DNA of 37,585 nt. It comes from CAZSVI01 sp964610205 (GTDB lineage Bacteria; Bacillota; Clostridia; DSM-8532). The stretch covers positions 1 through 37,585 of the forward strand of contig CAZSVI010000020.1 of NCBI GenBank assembly GCA_964610205.1, given 5' to 3'. The position numbers and the translations under genes were made by a program. Shown one piece after another: positions 1 to 7,089 of the stretch (position 1 is the stretch's first letter; the number at the start of each line of letters is the position of its first letter). Under the pieces are notes generated by a model. That model had not been told where the DNA came from. It saw only the letters and a program-made list of their open reading frames with translations, and did no database searches.

Positions 1-44
1 TTCAAGTATTATTATAGTGCCTTTCTGCGTGTCCAGCAACTCCA

Positions 45-2183
45 CTATACTTCATTATATGCTGAGTACTCTCCTCCCAGGCGAAATGGTGTTATATAAT
101 CAGTAATCATAACAATTTTTCCATCATTCATTAATCTCAACGCCAATTTCGTTTTTTCAGGTTCTTCAGGTGAAATGGCAGGTTCTATATCCTTATATAT
201 TTCTAACAATTCAATAAATTCCCCTGAATTAAACTTAGATTTCTTAGCACCATAGTCTATAAACGATATGCCGCTCCAATCAATAATTTTTCTGAAATTC
301 ATATAGTAGTTGAAAAAGTATTTATCTCTCTCGCTATTATTCTCAATAAACTTTTTTGCAGCATTCTGCAGTTCTTTCAATGTCCAGCCTGATTTATTGA
401 TCGATATGCTATTCTGCTTGAGTATTTTTTCCGTCGTACTTAGTACATCCATCTGCATTGACAACGGAACAAAATATCTTTTACCATTATAGACTCCCCA
501 TTTCCACATCTCCTCGAAATAATCCTCCTGCATGAATTCACTGTCGTTTTTTATAAACTCATTCAGGTCACAAAATGTACCATTCTGTATCACCTTGTAA
601 AGGGAGTTGAAATATTTCCAGTTAAAGGCGATAATGTCCGGTCCACTACCCGACATAAGGCTTGTAGAAAGTTTGCTCCTCAATTCATCAACAGCAGTAT
701 GAGGAAATTGGGTTTCTATAATTTCAATTTCAGGGTATTTTTTATTAAACATGTATATTCCGTTGCTAATATATACCTGGTTGCTCAGATAGTAAATACT
801 CAATTGGGATATATATTGTTTCTCAGTTTTATCCTCCTGTGTGCTTTCATCGACAAAGTTACTGGTCTGTCCAACTATAAGCACGGTTAATGGGCTATTG
901 AAATATGCAACTGTCTTATCCTGAATGCTTTGTGCCGTTTTCGCGGCAGTATTAGTCCCATTTAGGAAATTATCAATTTCTTCATTTACTATATCCAATA
1001 TACTGTTGTCCATAAGTATACACGTTTCCATACTGCCAATCATACCATCCAATCTGAGAATCATTTCACGTACGGCAGTATTTGTGCCCAGGTTTGATTT
1101 TTTCTCCTTTTCATATGCAGCGGTGTTTACTGGAATATAACCGGTAAGCTCATTACTCTGATATTTTTCGGATAGGAGCATTTTGATAAATTCAAATGCT
1201 TTTTCAGGATTTTTACATTTTGCACTTATTGCGACAAACTCCGAAGGCTTGGCCATAATACAGCCGTCAGTGTCAGGAGACAACTGCGGATATACCTTGA
1301 GATCTATCTCTGAAACATGAGCGGAGAATATTGTATTAACTGCTTTAGACCCCTGAAGCTGTATGGGGATCATGGCCAGCTGTTTATCATTAAGCAACCC
1401 CAGCGTGTCTTTGATTGAAATGATACCCTTCAATTTATCTTCCGGATAATTGTGCTTGAATATTTCCTTGTATCCCTCCAAAAGATTTATGAATTCCTGT
1501 GAAGCAAATTTGGCTGCTTTGTTCTCCATGTCTGCGAAGGATGTTTTAGTATTCTGCACAATAGAAGATAAGTTTAAATATTGAAAAAAGTATTGTGGAG
1601 CTTCCGAACCGTCCGCAAAATACCCGGCTGCCTTCTTTTCTATGTCCGCCAGGCTAGTTCCTAAATCTTTTATGTTTATGCCGGTATCGTCAATTATTTG
1701 TTCTGTTGTGACGAAGGCATCCATGTAATAAGACAGGGGTATGATATACCTTTTATCTTTATAGATACCGCAGTCTATAACTTTTTGATTGTAATCCGAC
1801 AGTTTGAAGCTTTTGTCTTTTCCGATAAGGCTATTCAGGTCATAAAACATGCCTTTATCCATGTATTTTGACAATTCAGGCAGGTCATATGACTTGAAAT
1901 AGATTATATCAGGTCCATTTCCAGAAACAAGCTCTGTCTTAAGCCTCTCCTGATAGTCAGTATACTGCTCGGATGAGAATTCTGTCTGTTTGATTTCAAT
2001 GTTTTTGTTATCCTTGTTAAACTCATATACAGCATTTTTGATATTCGTATCATAGTCTCTTAAGTATATACTTAATGAAGCTCCTGCCTCTCCTTGTTTT
2101 TTTTCACCCGTGGAGCAGGAAACGATTATTAAAACAATAACAAAAGTTATTATAAAGGGAACTATTCTTCTTGATATCAGCAT
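45..2183 (-). CDS. Lipoprotein with two tandem extracellular solute-binding domains
   Basis: Likely a membrane-anchored substrate-binding lipoprotein of the family 1 (sugar-type) ABC importers. The ATG at 2183 is chosen because a GAGGAG site lies 8 nt upstream; the in-frame GTG at 2192 sits right against that site. A hydrophobic leader ends in a lipobox (IVSC, Cys 23). The protein is an internal duplication. Repeat 1 (about residues 37-430) and repeat 2 (about 458-712) share blocks such as SGNGPDIIYF and SGSGPDIIAF, followed by YNGKRYFVPLS-like motifs. Repeat 2 stops at the point matching about residue 290 of repeat 1, so some 140 residues of the second C-lobe are missing. Downstream bases, up to the window edge, look like they may continue in another frame. 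It is the last gene of a minus-strand cluster holding a broken pair of sugar permeases. Ligand unknown. Fold assignment confident, integrity doubtful. Confidence 0.8.
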   Translation of the reverse strand: MLISRRIVPFIITFVIVLIIVSCSTGEKKQGEAGASLSIYLRDYDTNIKNAVYEFNKDNKNIEIKQTEFSSEQYTDYQERLKTELVSGNGPDIIYFKSYDLPELSKYMDKGMFYDLNSLIGKDKSFKLSDYNQKVIDCGIYKDKRYIIPLSYYMDAFVTTEQIIDDTGINIKDLGTSLADIEKKAAGYFADGSEAPQYFFQYLNLSSIVQNTKTSFADMENKAAKFASQEFINLLEGYKEIFKHNYPEDKLKGIISIKDTLGLLNDKQLAMIPIQLQGSKAVNTIFSAHVSEIDLKVYPQLSPDTDGCIMAKPSEFVAISAKCKNPEKAFEFIKMLLSEKYQSNELTGYIPVNTAAYEKEKKSNLGTNTAVREMILRLDGMIGSMETCILMDNSILDIVNEEIDNFLNGTNTAAKTAQSIQDKTVAYFNSPLTVLIVGQTSNFVDESTQEDKTEKQYISQLSIYYLSNQVYISNGIYMFNKKYPEIEIIETQFPHTAVDELRSKLSTSLMSGSGPDIIAFNWKYFNSLYKVIQNGTFCDLNEFIKNDSEFMQEDYFEEMWKWGVYNGKRYFVPLSMQMDVLSTTEKILKQNSISINKSGWTLKELQNAAKKFIENNSERDKYFFNYYMNFRKIIDWSGISFIDYGAKKSKFNSGEFIELLEIYKDIEPAISPEEPEKTKLALRLMNDGKIVMITDYITPFRLGGEYSAYNEV

Positions 2184-2207
2184 TATACTCACTCCTCAAT
2201 GTTAATC

Positions 2208-2595
2208 CTATATACATTCTACAGCACTACTTTTTACCATAATGTCAATAATATGTTCCGCCATACTAATTGAATCTATATTATTTAAAATATTATAAAA
2301 AGGTATATTAAGGCTCTCAAAACTATCTTTTTTAGCATCAATAAGCTTACTATTGAGTGAAACAACTTTTTTTAATTCAGATACCTTATGCTATTGAAAG
2401 TGCGATTACAGTCCTGAAGCTACGGTCAAGCAAGCCCTTATCCATTATGTTCTTGCTAATAAGCGGTAAAATCATACTAATGCCAGAGGAGGCAAAAATA
2501 CATGCAGTAATTATCGCTATTTTCCTTTTGAAAGGCTTAAATAGCGAAAGTATTCTCATTAACAATTGCTTGTCTGACTTTAAAATATTTAACAC
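2208..2595 (-). pseudogene. Remnant of ABC exporter membrane domain (N-terminus only)
   Basis: The part at 2386-2595 encodes 69 residues that read like the start of an ABC exporter transmembrane domain: a basic stretch (SLFKPFKRK), a first membrane helix, then ILPLISKNIMDKGLLDRSF, a pattern typical of the first extracellular loop of peptide or lipid exporters. It then meets a stop, with no Walker motifs anywhere downstream. A second open stretch in another frame (about 2208-2383, 58 codons, no usable start) follows up to 10 nt before the ribosome site of the solute-binding gene; I do not recognise it, and it may be another piece of the decayed gene or chance. Best read as a truncated, decayed exporter gene. 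The region 2184-2732 holds nothing else apart from a hairpin at 2686-2703. Confidence 0.5.
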
Positions 2596-2685
2596 GCCAT
2601 CATCAGCTTTCCATTATTATGCTACTTAAGCATTCAGTTAGTATCTTGCCTTAATAAACAATACCACTGCTTCCATTTTAATGCA

Positions 2686-2703
2686 ACTACCCCTTTGGGT
2701 AGT
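2686..2703. terminator. Short perfect hairpin after the LuxR-type gene
   Basis: ACTACCC and GGGTAGT pair perfectly (7 bp) around a 4-nt loop, about 30 nt downstream of the LuxR-type gene's stop codon. There is no clear run of T on the minus strand after the stem, so it is a weak candidate for a terminator or RNA-processing hairpin. Confidence 0.35.
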
Positions 2704-2732
2704 CTTAATATATATGGTATCATTATGTGACA

Positions 2733-2948
2733 TTATATGTACTTTTTCGAAATGGCTATTGCTACCGCCTGGCTTGCAGATTCGGAATCCAGTTGTTTAA
2801 ATATGCGTTTCTTATGATACTTCACCGTATTAACACTTATTCTGAGTTCATTTGCTATAAATTCATTCGTCGACCCTTTTGCCATCCATTTCAGTATATC
2901 CGTCTGCCGGTCGGTTAGCCTCATATCTTCTTTTGTTTCAGATCCCAA
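2733..2948 (-). CDS. Stand-alone LuxR/GerE-type helix-turn-helix protein
   Basis: Small DNA-binding protein made only of a LuxR-type (GerE) helix-turn-helix domain. From the chosen TTG start it is 71 residues, close to B. subtilis GerE (74). The family pattern is clear: LTDRQTDILKWMAKG, then NEFIANELRISVNTVKYHKK, where the recognition helix lies. No receiver or sensor domain precedes it. The TTG is chosen because GGGGAG lies 9 nt upstream and it gives an 11-bp overlap with the end of the FtsX-like gene, which suggests coupled translation. The reading frame stays open to an ATG at 3056 without a ribosome site, and an ATG at 2984 is also possible. It probably regulates its own transport cluster (inference). 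It could instead be the surviving C-terminus of a longer LuxR regulator. Confidence 0.7.
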   Translation of the reverse strand: MGSETKEDMRLTDRQTDILKWMAKGSTNEFIANELRISVNTVKYHKKRIFKQLDSESASQAVAIAISKKYI

Positions 2949-4377
2949 TCCTATCAACTCCCCTTTTAGGTCTGTCAGAAAACGCATGAGCAAGTGTATT
3001 TTTCCAGATGCCCGCTTTAGCTGCTTTAAGAAAGATAAATACAAGTATCGCCGCAAGGTTTTTCAATGGTATGGAGAGCTCAACCCCTCCAATAAGGGAA
3101 AATAATACCGACATAACACATGCTGAAACACAAGATAACATAACTGCTTTTAGAAGTTCTATTCCTGTACCTCCAATAGCCTTCATCAGCCTCAAGCCCG
3201 AAACCACCGAAAAGAACACAGATACCGCACAGACCAGAATCAAAGCGTTTATCATTTGTGCGCTTCTGTAATACTTTTCAAGCGGTGTAGGGACATACCC
3301 GTATGCGGAGTTTGATGCGATGATTGCCGATTTAATCCGGCCGGCATAAAAACTAAGGTCAAATATATTTTCCTGGGGAATAAATTCAGCAGGAATATAT
3401 ATATGCGGTCTGGTAACCAGGAATATACCGACCATCGAGGCAATGAGAAGCATCAAGCCTGGTAATAATCCGAATACATAGAGCTTCTTCGCCTTTAAAA
3501 ACTCACCCGGATATTTTTCCTTTATGCAGCTTTTGATATACTCAGTATTCTTACTGATATAAACTGCTACGAATCCGCCCAGAATGCATATGCACCATAT
3601 GGCAATGAAGAATATAAATATATCCTCAAACTGGGTCAGCATGACCGTGGCATTGTAATAATCCGTAATCTTGTACATACGGGTATCCAAACCCAGCCAA
3701 CTTTTCAGATCTTTATTTACATAATGTTCTCTGAACTTTTCATCCTTTAGATAACTATCACTAATGTACAATGTATCTATGGACAAAGTACCTGAAGCGG
3801 CATGGCTCGTAAACGGGACATAAACCCTGTCGGCCCCGTCCAGCCCTGGCAGTGCAATTAAAGAATCCTTTTCCCTGTACAACCCGACAATAGTGTATTT
3901 CTCATTAAAAAGCTCCACTTCGTTTCCGATAGCATTAAGGCTTGTAAACAGCCTGGCAGCCATGCTTTCACTAATGACCGCCACATTTCTGCCGCTTTTA
4001 TATGCATCCTCGCTAAAATAAGCGCCCCGGGTTATTTTAGCGTCAAAAAACTTTATATAGCTGCTGTCCGTCAGCATAGCCTGTACCGGAATATAATAGC
4101 TTCCACTCTTTAAATATGTATCTGCCCGGCTGGAATATGATACTGTGCCGTTACGGAAGATGTTTGGAAGGAGGATTGTATCCTCCAGCTTAATCAATCC
4201 GGCTCCGCCTGCCTCAGTAGTACCGTTCAGGTTGACTTCAACCCTTTTTGTGTAATCTCCCGCAAATGAAGCAAAAGCAGTGCATACACAGTATGAAGCT
4301 GTCAACAGGAACATCAGGGCTGTCAGTGATATAGCTAATTTCCTGGATGCAAACTTCCTGCTCTTAACCTCATCCAA
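2938..4377 (-). CDS. FtsX/MacB-like ABC transporter permease, no partner ATPase nearby
   Basis: Membrane protein of about 479 residues with the FtsX/MacB layout: one N-terminal membrane helix (around residues 15-37), a large extracytoplasmic domain (to about 245) of the MacB periplasmic-core type, containing RNVAVISESMAARLF and EKYTIVGLYREKDS, then a block of C-terminal helices. Such proteins normally work with a LolD/MacB-type ATPase and a HlyD-type adaptor to export or extract substrates. The adaptor gene lies immediately upstream, but no ATPase is in this cluster. TTG at 4377 is preferred because GAGGTGA sits just before it; a GTG at 4386 would overlap the adaptor stop (GTGA) but lacks a ribosome site. 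The C-terminus is divergent from the two other permeases in this window. Substrate unknown. Confidence 0.7.
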   Translation of the reverse strand: MDEVKSRKFASRKLAISLTALMFLLTASYCVCTAFASFAGDYTKRVEVNLNGTTEAGGAGLIKLEDTILLPNIFRNGTVSYSSRADTYLKSGSYYIPVQAMLTDSSYIKFFDAKITRGAYFSEDAYKSGRNVAVISESMAARLFTSLNAIGNEVELFNEKYTIVGLYREKDSLIALPGLDGADRVYVPFTSHAASGTLSIDTLYISDSYLKDEKFREHYVNKDLKSWLGLDTRMYKITDYYNATVMLTQFEDIFIFFIAIWCICILGGFVAVYISKNTEYIKSCIKEKYPGEFLKAKKLYVFGLLPGLMLLIASMVGIFLVTRPHIYIPAEFIPQENIFDLSFYAGRIKSAIIASNSAYGYVPTPLEKYYRSAQMINALILVCAVSVFFSVVSGLRLMKAIGGTGIELLKAVMLSCVSACVMSVLFSLIGGVELSIPLKNLAAILVFIFLKAAKAGIWKNTLAHAFSDRPKRGVDRIGI

Positions 4378-4382
4378 TATAA

Positions 4383-5651
4383 TCACCTCAATTTCACCTG
4401 TGCCTCATCCATCAGGGCTTTTGAACTGAATATGACAATCTTATCCCCACTATTGATTGTGCCTGATATGGCTGAATTGATGTCATCGGAATCCTCAACC
4501 TTGACGTCGACCATTGTCACATAGGTTTCCTTTCCCAGAATCCCATCCCGTTCCTTCACCACAAATACATATTTTTTACCTTCTTGCCCCGATATACTGC
4601 CGTTTGGCACGATAAACTGATAATTGGCGCTTTGTTTGGTCGCACGTATTTCAACCTCACTGCTATCCTCAGGACTGTTTCCTTCTACGCTGATATCTGA
4701 TGTAAACCTGTACATCCCGGTGTTTATTGAATATTGCTTTTCCTTTACCTTACCTTCTATCGAGGAATTATCCAGAGATTTTATTATAAAAGTAACCTTG
4801 TCACCGACATTGAGTGTTGAAGCCTTTTCAGTATTCATCTGCCATTCAACTGTTACAGACGAGCTTTTCCTGCCAAGTTCAAAAATGGTCTGTCCTGCAT
4901 TGCAAATCATACCTTTTTCTACCATGATTGATTTGATAATACCGTCAACGGGCGCAGTAATGTTGCCATCCTGCGGTATTTTTTTCATCATATTTTCGTA
5001 TTCCAATTGTTTTAGCTGAAAATCCAACTCCTTATCCTTTAAAGTCCTTTGATAATCAATTTTTAACTGTTCAAATTCCTTAAGCCTTACCTCATAATTG
5101 TTTTTAGCGTTATCAAGCTTGTCCTGTGCATCATCTACCGTTCTGCGTATCCCTACGCCACTTTCAAACAACACTACAGCCTGCTCCAGTTCCTTTTTCG
5201 CCTTATCCATAGTATCTGAAAGCCGGCTTATTTCGTTCTGGTATGAATCGGAATTGAAACTTTCACAGTACTGTTGCAAAGCATTTTCTATTTTAATCAA
5301 TTCAAGCTTCCTTGTTTTTGCATTAAAGATTATATCCTCCATTTCAAAAGTGGCCAGAACAGCACCTTTTTCGACCTCTATTCCCTCCTTAGCCATGACG
5401 TCGGTGATCTTCCAACTGCCGTAAGCAAATATTTTCTCGATATTCAGAGCCTTTATTGTGCCTTTCGCTTTAATATCGGTCTTAAGAGTTCCTGACAAAG
5501 CACTCTGGCAGTCAACCTCGGCCATCAGAAACTCATTTATGGTTTTTGAAAAAAAGGTAAGCAGGATTATTATCAATAAAAAAATCAAGGCCGCTTTTCT
5601 GATAATTCGTTTTCTGGATTCCAGACGTGTTGCTGCATCAGAACTATTCAT
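4383..5651 (-). CDS. HlyD-family membrane-fusion/adaptor protein
   Basis: A 422-residue adaptor with a cytoplasmic basic N-terminus, one membrane helix (about 19-40), a first half of a lipoyl-like domain (SGTLKTDIKAKGTIKAL), a long coiled-coil hairpin (about 115-215, rich in K, E and L), the second lipoyl half (PQDGNITAPVDGIIKSIMVE) and a beta-barrel with a membrane-proximal domain. GGAGGAC stands 7 nt before the ATG. In this family the protein links an inner-membrane transporter to the outside of the cell; in Gram-positive bacteria it is paired with FtsX-like permeases, here the next gene, which overlaps or abuts its stop. It lies 13 nt downstream of a broken sugar-permease gene and may have been translated with it. 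Its missing ATPase partner must be elsewhere, or the system is inactive. Confidence 0.8.
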   Translation of the reverse strand: MNSSDAATRLESRKRIIRKAALIFLLIIILLTFFSKTINEFLMAEVDCQSALSGTLKTDIKAKGTIKALNIEKIFAYGSWKITDVMAKEGIEVEKGAVLATFEMEDIIFNAKTRKLELIKIENALQQYCESFNSDSYQNEISRLSDTMDKAKKELEQAVVLFESGVGIRRTVDDAQDKLDNAKNNYEVRLKEFEQLKIDYQRTLKDKELDFQLKQLEYENMMKKIPQDGNITAPVDGIIKSIMVEKGMICNAGQTIFELGRKSSSVTVEWQMNTEKASTLNVGDKVTFIIKSLDNSSIEGKVKEKQYSINTGMYRFTSDISVEGNSPEDSSEVEIRATKQSANYQFIVPNGSISGQEGKKYVFVVKERDGILGKETYVTMVDVKVEDSDDINSAISGTINSGDKIVIFSSKALMDEAQVKLR

Positions 5652-5664
5652 AAAAAATGTCCTC

Positions 5665-6445
5665 CTATTTTATTCCTGAGAGCTGAATTCCCTCTACAAG
5701 GTAGTTTTCTCCATACAAAAATATGAGAAGCATGGGCAGCATATACAGTATGCCGCATGCAAAGGCAATACCTATTTCATTGCTGTTAATGCGTGACAGG
5801 AAAATAGAAAGGGGATGCATCGTCTCATCTTTTAAAAATATGAGAGGATGCTCCACCATGTTCCAGTTGTCTACAAAAACAAGGATTGCCAGTGAAGCAT
5901 CCGCAATTTTTCCATATGTAGACCAGCACCAGCACTCCTACCGACCAACCGCTCCTCATCCAGTCGATAGAACCAATTCCAAAGCGTGAAAGGAATTGAT
6001 TCAGCACACCGTATTCATTAAAAATGATTTGCCATACGAGTATTACCGAAGCAACAGGGATAACAAGCGGTAAAATAAAAAAACTTCTGAAATAGGATTG
6101 TCCAACTATTTTCTTGTTAAGAAGGAGTGCAAAAATTAAGGACAGAATGATTATCAAAGGAACGCTGATGGAGTTGAATATCAGGGTATTTTTTGCTGCC
6201 AGCAGGAAGGAGTTGCTATTCAGCAGCGACACAAAGTTATTAAAGCCCACAAACCTTGTTCCCCCGATGCCTTCTGTAAAACAATAGTAAAGGCTGATGG
6301 TAAAGGGTATCATGAAAAACAGGGCAAAGCCTGCCAGACTGGGTAGCGCGAAGAGATAACCCGCAATAATTTCTCTGGTTTTCAGATTAACTTCATGTTT
6401 GCTTTTAGGTTTCTTAGCATCAATTGCTTCAAGATTAATATTCAT
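5665..6445 (-). pseudogene. MalF-like and MalG-like sugar permeases fused out of frame by a deletion
   Basis: Bases 6445 to about 5900 encode the first 180 or so residues of a MalF/UgpA-type ABC sugar permease (LKTREIIAGYLFALPSLAGF, then helices through GWSVGVLVLVYIWKN), starting 6 nt after AAGGAG. At about 5900 the frame breaks. In another frame the sequence continues as the C-terminal 80 or so residues of a MalG-type permease: ASLAILVFVDNWNMVE, ending KYLVEG-like (NYLVEGIQLSGIK), stop at 5665. The conserved cytoplasmic EAA loop, the MalF tail and most of MalG are gone. A single deletion of roughly 0.9-1 kb between two neighbouring permease genes explains this. The in-frame product reads into about 26 nonsense residues (ending SSHIFKR). 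Both permeases are almost certainly dead. They presumably once served the solute-binding lipoprotein of the same cluster. Confidence 0.8.
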
Positions 6446-6703
6446 TTAGACTCCTTGCATTAAATAGAATAGCCTGCAAAAGCTGCCTCTTTTCCTTTGC
6501 ACTTCGATTATGTTAATTACAGTTTATCTTATAAAATTTTACCATATAAAACGGTGAAATTATACTATAAATGTAGGTTTTTTCTACGATTTTCAGCGAT
6601 CTTAGTCTCTTGTGAGTTTAATTCTTTTAAAGAAAATTTATGTTTCAGCCGTTGAAAACTTGAAAATTTCATCCTGCTGGGCTGTTTAATCCGGGCATTT
6701 CCA

Positions 6704-6988
6704 TTATTCGCAGCTAAAAAGAAAGAAGGTTAAACTGTGGGGGGGGCGGGGGGCATAATAATTACAGTTCAACCTGCTTGAAAAATAGGACAACAGAAAC
6801 ATTATAACATTTTTGTTTAAAATAAATAGTGCCTGACTCTCCATGAAGGAGCAGGAGGGATTGTTTTGCCAATTAGTATAATCAAAAGGTTCGCGTATGA
6901 CTAAAGAAATAAACCTTTCCGCTTCTACCTTTCCAAGGCTGGTTATTAACCTTATCTGAAGTTCAATACACTTATTGTATACTCTCAT
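6704..6988 (-). pseudogene. Possible truncated small gene of unknown function
   Basis: A 94-codon frame whose first 40 or so residues look like real protein (SLGKVEAERFISLVIREPFD, then YTNWQ). This resembles the N-terminus of small conserved clostridial proteins that I cannot name with certainty. After NWQ the sequence turns into low-quality coding (NNPSCSF onwards) and ends in a G/C homopolymer-rich patch (6741-6755). No convincing ribosome site precedes the ATG. It is likely a truncated relic. The rest of the 644-bp stretch 6446-7089 (promoter region of the broken permease gene and the tail region of the ribonucleotide reductase gene) shows nothing I can support. Confidence 0.35.
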
Positions 6989-7089
6989 TTATTCGGCGAA
7001 CAAAAAGGAAAAGGCAGTCCATTCAGCCTATTCCCCTTTTTTTCATATACAGTACTTCCCCAATCGGTGATTTAATACACAACCCGGAT

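Noticed and set aside
6559..6590. TATAAT on the minus strand upstream of the broken sugar permease
   Set aside because: A fair -10 box, but no acceptable -35 hexamer at 16-18 bp.
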